This document shows, piece after piece, positions 1-8,556 of a stretch of DNA of 64,000 nt. Under the pieces are notes generated by a model. The model was given only the letters and a program-made list of their open reading frames with translations. It was not told where the DNA came from and did not search any database. Origin of the DNA: Arthrobacter sp. Hiyo8 (GTDB lineage Bacteria > Actinomycetota > Actinomycetes > Actinomycetales > Micrococcaceae); the NCBI GenBank assembly GCA_001549895.1, contig AP014719.1, positions 2,728,001-2,792,000 of the forward strand, written 5' to 3'. The position numbers and the translations under genes were made by a program. The first letter of the stretch is position 1, and each line of letters opens with the position of its first letter.

Positions 1-455
1 ATCAAGCCGGAGTTTGGCGTCCTCATCCTGACAGGCCTTTATGCCGTCATGGTGATCATCACCAGCGTGGTGGGCGGTGCCATCAGCGACCGCATGGGCA
101 AACGCAAACCGTTGGTCATTGCTTCCTCCGTCGTCATCTCGATAGCTGCGTTGATCCTCGCGTTCGAACCCACGTGGACGGGGCCATTGCGGGTGCCGTG
201 GTGCTCGGCGTTGGCTTCGGTGCGTATCTGGCGGTCGACTTCGCCCTCATTACCCAAGTGCTGCCTGCGGCCTTGGATCGGGGCAGGGACCTTGGGGTCA
301 TCAACATCGCCAACTCTTTGCCGCAGGTGATCGCGCCGGCGATTGCCTCCATTTTCGTTGTGTTCTGGGGTGGTTACGTCTCGCTGTATGTGGCCGCAGC
401 GGTCATTGGCTTGCTGGGAGCGGTTTTCGTCGTGAAGATCAAGGGCGTCGCGTAG
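1..455 (+). CDS. MFS transporter, C-terminal part (gene enters from left edge)
   Basis: The window opens inside a membrane transporter. From base 1 the frame reads IKPEFGVLILTGLYAVMVIITS and then GGAISDRMGKRKP, the loop motif between helices typical of major facilitator superfamily proteins. After about base 180 reading continues in another frame with hydrophobic helices (GAIAGAVVLGVGFGAYLAVD, then a last helix before KIKGVA) to a stop at 453-455. Adding one G to the GGGG at about 180-183 joins the frames, so the break looks like a sequencing error. The substrate cannot be told. The next gene is a TetR regulator on the same strand, which may control it. Confidence 0.75.
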   Translation, partial: QAGVWRPHPDRPLCRHGDHHQRGGRCHQRPHGQTQTVGHCFLRRHLDSCVDPRVRTHVDGAIAGAVVLGVGFGAYLAVDFALITQVLPAALDRGRDLGVINIANSLPQVIAPAIASIFVVFWGGYVSLYVAAAVIGLLGAVFVVKIKGVA

Positions 456-577
456 ACCTGGGAATCCGTTCTCAGGGAACTGACAACTTGCTGCCGTATC
501 ATTGTCAGGACGCGCTCGGTCTATGGGGGGGCCGCGCAATCTCCCCGAACGAAGCCCAAACCAACAGAACGCCGGAA

Positions 578-1180
578 ATGTCCGAACCGAACTCCTTGGA
601 ACCGTATTCGCTGGATCTGGCCGCGGGGTTGCCCCAAATGGCGGCTGCTCCCACCACGCCGAGACAGCTATTGCGCTACGCCCGGATACTCAAGACTGCC
701 GCGGGATTCGCCCAGCGGCAGTTCGATACTGTGAGCCTCTCGGATGTATCCACTCGGGCCCACGTTCCGCTGGGGACGCTCTACCGTTACTTTCCGTCCA
801 CGGTCCATCTGATGCTCGCCGTCTACCGGCAGCAGCTCCGCGAACTCAACGACGCCAAGCCGGCATCTTCGAGGTGCAGCCAGCAAGAGCTCACCGGTCT
901 CGGGATGGAAATTTTCCACATGCGAGTCATGCAACCCGCTGTAGAACACTGCCTGTCCCGCACCTGGGACACCCGCGATGGTGACATCCCCGTACTCTTG
1001 CGCGATATCGAGGCGCTTTCGGCCGAGATGGTCGCGGCTGCGATCGGCGATGCCGGGAGGGCCAGGATTCTGCTCCACGTCATCAGTGGTCTGGTCCAGT
1101 CCGTCAACTGTCGCCGGATCTCACTTTTCGACGCAGAGAAGGACCTCAAGAACGCCTGCAAGTTGATTGCGGACGCGTAG
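578..1180 (+). CDS. TetR-family transcriptional regulator
   Basis: A protein of about 200 residues with an N-terminal TetR helix-turn-helix. The region FDTVSLSDVSTRAHVPLGTL followed by YRYFPS is the classic TetR recognition-helix signature, at about residues 50-78. The rest is an alpha-helical ligand-binding and dimer domain of unknown specificity. The frame is open further upstream (to 488), but ATG 578 (MSEPNSLEP) is the better start because it leaves a normal-length N-terminus. The layout of the DNA-binding region recalls KstR-like regulators, but that is only resemblance. The gene lies between an MFS transporter and malic enzyme on the same strand; the transporter is the more natural target. 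Confidence 0.85.
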   Translation: MSEPNSLEPYSLDLAAGLPQMAAAPTTPRQLLRYARILKTAAGFAQRQFDTVSLSDVSTRAHVPLGTLYRYFPSTVHLMLAVYRQQLRELNDAKPASSRCSQQELTGLGMEIFHMRVMQPAVEHCLSRTWDTRDGDIPVLLRDIEALSAEMVAAAIGDAGRARILLHVISGLVQSVNCRRISLFDAEKDLKNACKLIADA

Positions 1181-1200
1181 CTTTTCGGGGAATCACCGTA

Positions 1201-1216
1201 ATTGGTCTAGACCACT
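1201..1216. promoter_or_regulatory. Candidate DasR/NagR-type (dre) operator
   Basis: The bases ATTGGTCTAGACCACT contain the perfect palindrome TGGTCTAGACCA. The whole 16-mer differs at one position from the dre consensus ACTGGTCTAGACCACT known for DasR/NagR GntR-family regulators that sense amino-sugar phosphates. It lies about 205 bp before the inferred malic enzyme start and 20 bp after the TetR gene stop. That a DasR homologue acts here is inference; no such gene is in the window. Confidence 0.55.
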
Positions 1217-1419
1217 ACGACCAAAAGTATGAGTTTATGACTGGATGTCTCTAGTCTTCCTATCAGGCCCCTGTCTACGAAGACAGGACCCAAGCGGCTA
1301 GCAGCCCATATCCGCAGGAGTTTCACCGCACGGACCAGCCACCCTTGGTCCGGCACCGAAGCCTCTATACCTGCCCGAATTGTGCCGTGGGTTCACGGCT
1401 AGCCTGAGGAGACAACGAC

Positions 1420-2611
1420 GTGTCCGTCGAGACCATCACCCCGAACAGAATCTGACTGCCCTGGCGCTGAGCGAAGAGGAAATCTTCACCGCCCACGAAG
1501 GCGGCAAGCTCTCCGTGTCCAGCACCGTACCGCTTTTGAACAAGCGGGACCTTTCCATTGCCTACACGCCCGGCGTCGCCGAAGTGAGCCGCGCGATCCA
1601 CGCGAACCCGGAGCTTGCACGCACGCACACCTGGGCAGAGCGGCTCGTTGTGGTCGTCAGCGATGGGACCGCTGTCCTGGGCCTGGGCGATATCGGACCC
1701 AGCGCCTCCCTCCCCGTCATGGAAGGAAAGTCCGCGCTCTTCAAGGCTTTCGGTGATCTCGACTCCATCCCCTTGGTCCTCAACACCACCAACGTGGACG
1801 AAATCATCGAGACCCTGGTCCGTCTGCGTCCGAGCTTCGGCGCCGTGAACCTCGAAGACATCTCAGCACCCCGCTGCTTCGAACTCGAAGAGCGCCTCAT
1901 CGAAGCCCTCGACTGCCCCGTCATGCACGATGACCAACACGGCACCGCCGTCGTGGTTCTCGCGGCCCTGACGAACGCCGCCAAGGTGACCGGCCGTGAG
2001 CTTGAGGGACTGAAAGTTGTCGTTTCCGGCGCTGGTGCTGCGGGCATCGCGGTCTCCGAGATCCTGCTGACCGCAGGCGTCAAGGACGTTGTGCTCCTGG
2101 ATTCCAAGGGCATCATCAACGCCGAGCGCGCCGACCTGGTGGCCGATTCGGGCAGCGTCAAGGCCGCTTCGGCCAGCGCACCAACCCCCGCGCCCTTTCC
2201 GGCGGACCCGCGGAGGCCCTGCAGGGCGCCGACGTGTTCATCGGCGTTTCTTCGTCCAAGCTGGCCGAGGAACACTTGAAGCTCATGAACGAGAACTCGA
2301 TCGTGTTCGCCCTGTCCAACCCGGACCCGGAAGTCCTGCCCGAGGTCGCCGTCAAGTACGCCGCCGTCGTGGCCACTGGCCGGAGCGACTTCCCGAACCA
2401 GATCAACAACGTCCTGGCCTTCCCCGGAATTTTCCGCGGAGCCTTGGACGCCGGCGCACGCCGCATCACTCCGGCCATGAAGATCGCCGCGGCCCGCGCC
2501 ATCGCCGAGCTCGCCGAGGACGAACTCTCTGCCGAATACATCGTGCCCAGCCCGCTGGATCCCCGGGTTGCCCCTGCAGTCACCGCGGCGGTCGCCGCGG
2601 CGGCTGAATAG
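1420..2611 (+). CDS. NAD(P)-dependent malic enzyme (two frame breaks)
   Basis: Oxidative decarboxylation of malate to pyruvate. Visible are SIAYTPGVAEVSR (N-terminal signature), the EDISAPRCFELEERL region, the catalytic DDQHGTAVVVLAAL segment and the Rossmann loop VVSGAGAAGIAV. Then comes DVFIGVSS and the C-terminal NPDPEV and FPGIFRGALD segments. About 395 residues matches the short bacterial form. I chose GTG 1420 (VSVETITP) because GAGGAG precedes it; one C missing at about 1440 breaks that frame, and the downstream frame then reads EQNLTALALSEEE. A second single-base loss near 2155-2165 joins the frames ending SGSVKA and starting FGQRTNPRALSGG. NAD versus NADP use cannot be decided. A strong terminator follows. 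Confidence 0.9.
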
Positions 2612-2636
2612 CCCGCGCGCTTAACCCTACGAGCCG

Positions 2637-2683
2637 ACGACGGCGACCCTCCCGTGCTGGGAGGGTCGCCGTCGTTCTTTTTG
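2637..2683 (+). terminator. Rho-independent terminator of malic enzyme gene
   Basis: Perfect 17-bp inverted repeat (ACGACGGCGACCCTCCC, loop GTGCT, then its complement) followed by TTCTTTTTG. It begins 25 bp after the malic enzyme stop. Confidence 0.9.
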
Positions 2684-2696
2684 TTCCGCCGTTCGG

Positions 2697-2896
2697 GATA
2701 AGTGAGCGATGGTTTGGGATGTGGGCCGGATAGGTGCGCGAGCGTTTGGGATGTGGGCCGGATATGTGAGCGGGGTCTGGGTTTAAGGCCCGATATGTGA
2801 GCGCGCGTTGGGTTCGACAAACGCTCGCTCACTTATGCCGGCATTTTCCCAAACGCTCGCTCACTAATGCCGGCATTTTCCCAAACGCTCGCTCAC
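2697..2896. repeat. 32-bp-period intergenic repeat cluster (copy 1 of the family)
   Basis: This fills most of the non-coding gap between malic enzyme and the sensor kinase. Units of about 32 bp start with GTGAGCG or a close variant, carry a variable middle such as GTTTGGGATGTGGGCCGG and end in ATAG or ATAT. After about 2815 the orientation flips and the units read ACGCTCGCTCAC with the middle TTATGCCGGCATTTTCCCAA. The same core and period occur at 53420, 54430 and 59880. No open frame looks real here. Confidence 0.8.
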
Positions 2897-3033
2897 GTCT
2901 CGCGCTGGCTCCAAGGATGAATCCGCTGGCTTCCGGGTGGAGATCGAACGCCGGAGCGCGGAATCGGCGTTCCCCCGTGCTTGGCCGTGGATAGGGTGGC
3001 TGACATGGAACAGACACTGAAAGTTGTACGGCA

Positions 3034-4404
3034 TTGGGCGCCCCTGCGGCGGCCGTCATTTTCTTCACGCTGTGGTGCGTGGCGGAAGCGGGATTTATGG
3101 CGGCATGGCTTCCCCATTGGGCCGAATTGTGGAAGCTTATTCTGTCAAGATTTTCGATACTGATCTTGACCACTTTCGCCATTGCTGTCTCGGCATGGCG
3201 ACCCGTGCTCTCTCTGGGATTCACGGCCGTCTTGCTAATGGGTCAGTTGGTGTACTTCATCCCGGAGCCTGATTCCAATGATTGGGCGATTTACTTGGGC
3301 TCATTCATTGCCTTGGGGTTTTCGATGTGGACGGCGAGGGGTCGTCTGCAATTTGTTGTCGCCGGGAGCAATGTGGCTTTCGCCGGTGTAATGGTTTTCA
3401 TGATGTTGTCGTGGCGCTACGGGCAGGGCGTTGGCTGGTTCCGGCCGCTATTTATGGGCGACAGATTCGCCCTGGCCAACAACGGCTGGCAGGTCTTCTC
3501 GTTCCTTTTCCTCATCGCAGCTGGTTGCGCCGCAGCGGGCCTGGCCCTGCGCCTCTACGAAGAACGCGGGAGCCTTTTCAAAGCCCGGAATCTCGTCCAA
3601 GCAAACCTCAAGGAGACCGAGGTCGAGCTTGTCGTGGAACAGGAGCGCACGCGGATCGCCCGCGACCTCCATGACGTCTTGGCGCACTCGCTCGCTGTGA
3701 TCGCCGCGCAGGCCGACGGCACCCGTTATCTCAGCCAGGACCAACCCAAAGCGGTGCTCGACGCCTTGGAGAATATCGCGGTGTCAGCCCGCCACGCACT
3801 CGTGGACGCCCAGCGCGTCATTGAGGGAGTGCGCGACGACGGTCTGGTGGCTCCGCAGCCCCGGCTCACCGACGTCGGGCCTCTTGTGGAGCGGATGCGC
3901 CAGGGGAGCCTCAAGGTCCAGCAGAGCGAAACCGGAACCCCGGTGGACCTTGGCGCGGGCCAGCAACTCGCGGTATTCCGGATTGTGCAGGAATGCCTGA
4001 CGAACGCCCTCAAGCACGGCGGACGCGGCACCGCCGTGCGCCTTCATTTCGACTGGAGCGGCCCCGGGCTGACCATGCATGTCGCGTCGGAATTGCCGGC
4101 GTCCGTTTCGATTGGGGGGACGGACGACGGCGGTACCGCCGAGCGCGTGGGGCGCGGCATCCCCGGAATGCGCGAGCGTGCTCACCTAGCCGGCGGCTGG
4201 CTCAGTTCCGGGCCCGACGGCGAGCAGTTCCGCGTGACGGTGTTCATCCCCTATGGTTCGCGGCCGGCAGCGCTCTTTCCGGAAGGTGGAGCGGAAGAGG
4301 AGGGTGTTCCGTCCGTTGAGGGGCTGGAGCAGGAGCCGGCGCTGGCTCTCGAGGGCGCCTCGCCGTCGTCGGGCACTGAGCGGGAAAGCGTCGGACGTGG
4401 CTGA
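3034..4404 (+). CDS. NarL-type sensor histidine kinase
   Basis: The first 175 or so residues hold about five membrane helices. A coiled linker (NLVQANLKETEVELVVEQER) leads to a HisKA_3 dimerisation domain with phospho-accepting His213 in RIARDLHDVLAHSLAVI. A HATPase_c domain follows, with the N box IVQECLTNALKHG and G box GRGIPGMRERA. A long acidic, Glu/Ser-rich tail is unusual. The start is uncertain: TTG 3034 opens this frame, but ATG 3005 (MEQTLKVVRHWAP) fits better if a base is missing near 3045. The response regulator starts 8 bp inside the end of this gene, so the two form one unit. The signal sensed is unknown. Confidence 0.88.
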   Translation: MGAPAAAVIFFTLWCVAEAGFMAAWLPHWAELWKLILSRFSILILTTFAIAVSAWRPVLSLGFTAVLLMGQLVYFIPEPDSNDWAIYLGSFIALGFSMWTARGRLQFVVAGSNVAFAGVMVFMMLSWRYGQGVGWFRPLFMGDRFALANNGWQVFSFLFLIAAGCAAAGLALRLYEERGSLFKARNLVQANLKETEVELVVEQERTRIARDLHDVLAHSLAVIAAQADGTRYLSQDQPKAVLDALENIAVSARHALVDAQRVIEGVRDDGLVAPQPRLTDVGPLVERMRQGSLKVQQSETGTPVDLGAGQQLAVFRIVQECLTNALKHGGRGTAVRLHFDWSGPGLTMHVASELPASVSIGGTDDGGTAERVGRGIPGMRERAHLAGGWLSSGPDGEQFRVTVFIPYGSRPAALFPEGGAEEEGVPSVEGLEQEPALALEGASPSSGTERESVGRG

Positions 4405-5071
4405 AACACCGATCACGGTGGCCTTGGTGGACGACCAACCACTGTTCCGCTCCGGCATTCGCATGCTCGTCCAGAGCCAAGCGGACATGGACATGGCTTG
4501 GGAGGCCGACGACGGCGAACAAGCCGTGGCGCTCGCGGCCAGGCAGCGGCCGGACGTGATGCTGATGGACCTTCGGATGCCGGTGCTTGACGGAGTGGAG
4601 GCCACGCGCCGCATCACGGAGGAAGCCGATGCGGCCGGGGTGGACAAGCCAAAGATCATTGCCCTGACCACCTTCAACAGGGACCAAGCCGTGGTTGACG
4701 CCGTGCAGGCGGGCGCGAGCGGATACCTGCTCAAGAGCGCCGAACCGGAATTTCTGCTGGCTGCCATCCGGACCGTGTATTCGGGATACTCGGTGATCGC
4801 GCCCGGTTCGGTTCACGAACTCTTCCAGCACGCGGCCAGGACGGTGCCGGTCGCCGGGCCGGACCTCGCCGTGATGGACGAGCTGTCTCCGCGCGAGCGG
4901 GATGTGTTCCTCCTGGCGGCCAAAGGCTTGGGGAACGCCGAGATGGCACAGAGCCTGTTTGTCTCCGAGGCGACAGTGAAATCCCATCTACGCAGTGTGC
5001 TCAGCAAGCTCGGGCTGCGTACCAGGCTTCAGCTAGTGGCGTTCGCCTACGAACGCAGGCTTCTCGGGTAG
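4397..5071 (+). CDS. NarL/FixJ-family response regulator
   Basis: The receiver domain carries VALVDDQPLFRSGI, the phospho-acceptor Asp58 in VMLMDLRMP, and KIIALTTFN. A LuxR-type helix-turn-helix follows: LSPRERDVFLLAAKGLGN, then EATVKSHLRSVLSKLGL. GTG 4397 (VAETPITVALVDD) is chosen because it puts the receiver at the N-terminus and gives about 224 residues, normal for the family; the frame is open upstream only because it overlaps the kinase. It is the partner of the kinase just upstream. Targets are unknown; kinases of this type often control transporters or stress genes next to them, but no obvious target lies downstream on the same strand. Confidence 0.9.
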   Translation: MAETPITVALVDDQPLFRSGIRMLVQSQADMDMAWEADDGEQAVALAARQRPDVMLMDLRMPVLDGVEATRRITEEADAAGVDKPKIIALTTFNRDQAVVDAVQAGASGYLLKSAEPEFLLAAIRTVYSGYSVIAPGSVHELFQHAARTVPVAGPDLAVMDELSPRERDVFLLAAKGLGNAEMAQSLFVSEATVKSHLRSVLSKLGLRTRLQLVAFAYERRLLG

Positions 5072-5153
5072 GCGCCCCGGACGCAAAGGCGGCGGCGCCC
5101 GAAAGGGACGGTCGCCGTCGTGCAACTGCAGAGTGCTGCAGAGTGAGGGGGCG

Positions 5154-5624
5154 CTACATGGCGCGGCCCTTCGACTCCTCCCTTACATCGCGTCCAAGCC
5201 ATAGCCCAACGGCAACCATGACAACACCGAGAACCAGGTGCAGCCAGTCGTCCGCAGCGTTCATGGGCACGAAGTCAGCGCTCATGTTCGACATGGTGAT
5301 CAGGCCGTAGATCCACAAGACGAGGTAGATTGCGCCGCCACCGATGAGGTAACCGCGCGCCATCCTTCCAGTCCTTGCGAAGTACAGGCCTGCTGCGCCG
5401 AACAGCAAATGGACAATATTGTGCAGGACGGATACTTGGAAGACTCCAAGAAGCATGGCGCCCGAGTCATGTCCTGCGAAGGTCATGGCGCCGTAATTGC
5501 TGGTGATGCCCGGGATAAATCCCAAGACGCCAACAGCCAGGAAAACCCAGCCCAAAATCAGTGCTGAGTTGTGGAGCGTCAGCCCCATCGCGTGGTGCTG
5601 CGCGGGGTGTGAAGCAGTAGTCAT
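5154..5624 (-). CDS. DUF4383 membrane protein
   Basis: A 156-residue protein with four predicted membrane helices. Helix 1 is LILGWVFLAVGVLGFIPGI; later segments are VSVLHNIVHLLFGAAGLYFA, YLIGGGAIYLVLWIYGLI and a final helix in DDWLHLVLGVVMVAVGLWLG. The HNIVHLLFG and DDWLHLVLG motifs are characteristic of DUF4383, common in actinobacteria and of unknown function. ATG 5624 (MTTASHPAQHH) is preceded on its strand by a GGGAGGAG ribosome-binding sequence. It stands alone, convergent with the response regulator. Confidence 0.88.
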   Translation of the reverse strand: MTTASHPAQHHAMGLTLHNSALILGWVFLAVGVLGFIPGITSNYGAMTFAGHDSGAMLLGVFQVSVLHNIVHLLFGAAGLYFARTGRMARGYLIGGGAIYLVLWIYGLITMSNMSADFVPMNAADDWLHLVLGVVMVAVGLWLGRDVREESKGRAM

Positions 5625-5821
5625 AGCTCCTCCCGATCACGATTTCCATCGGCCCTTCAAATGGAGGGCCGTATCGCGGCAAGGAGTCGGAAACCCTGCC
5701 GACGAGGATATCTTACTCCCGAAAACCCGGAAATAGAGGGGAGAGGCCGGGACAAGCGCAGCTAGCATGGTTCTGTGATGCCCGATTCTGCGACGCTTTA
5801 TCCCGTGATGGCAGTGCAACC

Positions 5822-6813
5822 GTGAGTGAGCCCTCGGTTCCCGGAGTGCGCGGAGCGATTTTCGGGGACACCAGGGACATCACGCCGTTCCGGAACGGAC
5901 ATGTCCGCACATCGGTAGGTGGACTGGCTGAGGGCTTGGGCGGTGCGATTTGGGGCGTCCTGAGAGGAAAAGCCGCAGGCCGGATCGACGTCGCCGGGGA
6001 CGTCCCCAGGCTCAAACGGCTGGCTGGCAAGACCGCCAAATCGGTGTACGACGCGGTCTTCACCAGCACGGAACCGGATCGGCTCATCACCCTGGCGCGT
6101 ACCTATCCGGGCTGGGCTGGCCTCTGCTACGTGATTGCCGGGCTGCTTGTGTACAAGCACGGAGGATATCTCCGGGCCTCGGAACTTCTGCAACGGGGCT
6201 TGTCCATCCGGATCGACGACGCCGCCAGCCAGTTCTCATCAAGCTACCTTCGCAGGGTGGTGACGCGGATCGAGGTGGCGGAGCGGATCGACGTTTCAGT
6301 GCTGTTCAGCGAGGAATCCGTGTTCCTCGCCCTCTCGCATTGCTTCAGGGAGACGGGCCAGACGGCGGAAGCGCTGGACTCCCTGGCCAGCTTGCCGCCG
6401 TCGTTGCCCTCCGCCTTGGCCCGCTGCACCGCGGCGGCGGCGCTCGAGCGGCACGCCGACGTCGTCGCCTGGACTGAGGGGCTCCGCAACACGGACGACC
6501 TCTCGGCGGCGCTGCTGCTGATTCGGGCACAGTCGCTCAGGATGTTGGGGAGCGGGAGGCGGCGCAGGCCGCGCTTGAGGAGGTACTCCGCAGGAAGAAG
6601 ACCAGCCTCGCCTTGCGGAACGACGCCCTCACGGACCGGGCCCTCTCGAAGCTTGAGGTCAGGCGGAGGACGCCCAAGCCGAGGCCCTTTGTCGCTGAGC
6701 GGGTCCGGCGCGGCAAGACGGAGGACGCTGAGCTGGATGCGGTCGATGGGATTCGCAAGGACATCGAGATACGCCGAATGTGGAACAAGGACTTCGGCGA
6801 GCCGGGCGACTAA
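5822..6813 (+). CDS. Conserved hypothetical protein, helical/TPR-like
   Basis: About 330 residues once one break is repaired. The first frame runs from GTG 5822 (MSEPSVPGVRGAIFGD) to about 6550, where GGGG should probably be GGGGG. Restoring that base joins SLRMLG to EREAAQAALEEVLRRKK and continues to ETAELDAV-like acidic helices, ending at 6813. Repeated helices rich in Ala/Leu/Arg (LLQRGLSIRIDDAASQF, ESVFLALSHCFRETGQT, EALDSLASLPPSLPSAL) look like tetratricopeptide-type pairs, giving a scaffold-like fold. No enzyme motif is seen. I do not recognise a named family. Confidence 0.7.
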
Positions 6814-6835
6814 AGCAGGGGCCAACGCAGGGCGG

Positions 6836-7159
6836 CTACGCCCGACGCGTGCGAATGATTCCCCGAATGGAGACCCCCACGGCGCCGACAAGTGGGAGCA
6901 GCATGGCCAGGACAACTATGGTGTTCGGCTGGAACGTCACGCGTCCGCTTGCGTTGCGGCCATAGACCCCGACGGGGAGCACAAACCCGCCCCCGCCGCC
7001 GCCGGCAGCATTGCCCCCATCGCTGCCTCCGCCGAATCCAAAGGACACCAGCGCTACCGGAATCAGTTCTTCTCCGGCGATCTGCAGGGGCGGGCCGTAC
7101 GCCCTCGATACGCCGACCTTCTTGAAGGCCTCCACGAGAGCTGAAAAGTCATCGGACAT
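6836..7159 (-). CDS. GerW/YtfJ-family protein
   Basis: A 107-residue protein matching the GerW (YtfJ) family. The N-terminus holds SRAYGPPLQIAGEELIPVA and then VSFGFGGGSDGG, both family hallmarks, followed by a Gly-rich stretch. The C-terminus holds one membrane helix (TIVVLAMLLPLVGAVGVSI) and a basic end. The family was named from Bacillus spore germination, but related proteins are common in non-sporulating actinobacteria and their role there is unknown. The coding end is 22 bp from the convergent hypothetical gene. The LysE exporter lies upstream on the same strand. Confidence 0.85.
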   Translation of the reverse strand: MSDDFSALVEAFKKVGVSRAYGPPLQIAGEELIPVALVSFGFGGGSDGGNAAGGGGGGFVLPVGVYGRNASGRVTFQPNTIVVLAMLLPLVGAVGVSIRGIIRTRRA

Positions 7160-7219
7160 GAAGCCGACCTTAGGCTGCCTCGCCCAAGAACACCAGAGCG
7201 AGATAGCCCAGCGGCCGTG

Positions 7220-7855
7220 TCACCGGAGCATCGGAAGTAGCTGCTCGCCGAGCAGGACAGCCCCGAGGCCCACCATGATGATGCCGCTCGCAAGGGTCAC
7301 CACACGCGCGGCCGAAGGCCGGGACTGCAGCAGCTTCCGCGAGCCGAGGGCCACCACCGTGTAAATGATGCCTGCGAATAGGACGAACGTGAGGCCCAGC
7401 ACGCCTGACTGCACCGGCACCGGCAACGACGCCTCCGGGCTCACGAATTGCGGCACAAGCGCCAGGAAGAACAGCAGGCCCTTGGGGTTGATGCCGCTTG
7501 TGCCCATGCCTTGCAGGAAGGTGCGCAATTGGTTTCGGGACTGCCCGACGGCGTCATCCGCACTGAAGCTCGCGCCGCGCCACGAGCGCATGGTGCTCAC
7601 GCCGAGCCAGAGCAAGTACGCAGCACCCGCGATCGTCAGCCAGCCAAGAAGCCCCGGAACGCCCGTCAAAACGGCGGCGAGTCCGGCCACCAGGAGGGCC
7701 GTGTGCAACACATAGCCGCTGCACAGGCCGGCCACAGCGGGGAGGAAACTGCGCTGCCGAAGGCCAGCGGCAATCGAATACGCCCAATCGACGCCCGGGG
7801 TGCACGCCAAGGTGACGGCGACAATGACGAAGGCGAGGAAAAGCTGGGGATTCAT
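7220..7855 (-). CDS. LysE/RhtB-family amino-acid exporter
   Basis: A 211-residue integral membrane protein with about six helices. The N-terminus FLAFVIVAVTLACTPGVDW matches the LysE/RhtB signature (helix 1 followed by TPGP/D), and the GINPKGLLFF segment in the middle is also typical. These proteins pump out amino acids such as lysine, threonine or homoserine; which one is moved here cannot be read. It is divergent from an Lrp-type regulator 103 bp away, a standard arrangement where the regulator senses the exported amino acid. Confidence 0.9.
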   Translation of the reverse strand: MNPQLFLAFVIVAVTLACTPGVDWAYSIAAGLRQRSFLPAVAGLCSGYVLHTALLVAGLAAVLTGVPGLLGWLTIAGAAYLLWLGVSTMRSWRGASFSADDAVGQSRNQLRTFLQGMGTSGINPKGLLFFLALVPQFVSPEASLPVPVQSGVLGLTFVLFAGIIYTVVALGSRKLLQSRPSAARVVTLASGIIMVGLGAVLLGEQLLPMLR

Positions 7856-7958
7856 GGTGGCTCCTGGCTGGCGGTTACACCATGAACTTTATGGAAAATC
7901 GGCCCATAAGTGTTCCTATTTTTAGCCAGGCTTGCCGGGGTTTCGGTAAGATATTTGC

Positions 7959-8414
7959 GTGATTGATGGAATCGATAGAACTATTTTGCGCCACCTCAAA
8001 GGGGATGGCCGAATGACTGCCACCGCGCTCGCCGCAAAGGTGGGATTGACCGTGGCTCCGTGCCATCGCAGACTGCGGGATCTCGAAGCTTCCGGGGTCA
8101 TCCGTGGGTACAGGGCAGACATCGATCCTGGGGCGATTGGCCTCGGATTCGAGGCGATAGTCTTTGTGACCCTGCGCCAGGCTGACCGCACCACGATGTC
8201 GGAGTTCGAAGACCGGGTGGCAGCCATTCCGAACATCGTCGAGGCCCAGAGACTCTTCGGCTCGCCGGACTACCTCCTCCGCGTGATCGCAGCCGATCTC
8301 CCGGCCTACCAGCGCTTCTACGACGACCAACTCTCGGCGCTTCCCGCCGTCGAGCGCCTCAACTCGACGTTGGTGATGAAGAACCTCAAGCCGAACGCGG
8401 GACCGCCGGTCTGA
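7959..8414 (+). CDS. Lrp/AsnC-family transcriptional regulator
   Basis: A 151-residue regulator. The N-terminal helix-turn-helix reads DRTILRHLKGDGRMTATALA, and the recognition segment is VAPCHRRLRDLEASGVIRGY. The C-terminal RAM ligand domain contains EAIVFVTLRQ, LFGSPDYLLRV and LNSTLVMKNLK, the last being the usual end-of-family segment. It is divergent from the LysE/RhtB exporter. The gap between them holds CCAT-N7-ATGG and ATGG-N9-CCAT dyads around 7880-7905, which are possible Lrp sites. Most likely it switches on the exporter when its amino acid accumulates. Confidence 0.9.
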   Translation: MIDGIDRTILRHLKGDGRMTATALAAKVGLTVAPCHRRLRDLEASGVIRGYRADIDPGAIGLGFEAIVFVTLRQADRTTMSEFEDRVAAIPNIVEAQRLFGSPDYLLRVIAADLPAYQRFYDDQLSALPAVERLNSTLVMKNLKPNAGPPV

Positions 8415-8556
8415 GTTCGGTTTCCACGACGGAACCGGTCGGGGCCTTGGGATTCGTTGCCGAGCCAACGTCGGTAGGTATCGGTGGCTTGGTTCCGGGG
8501 CCGGCCTAAAAATGGGCCGGCCTAAAAATGTCGTAGCCTCCTGGCAGAGTGTTTCC

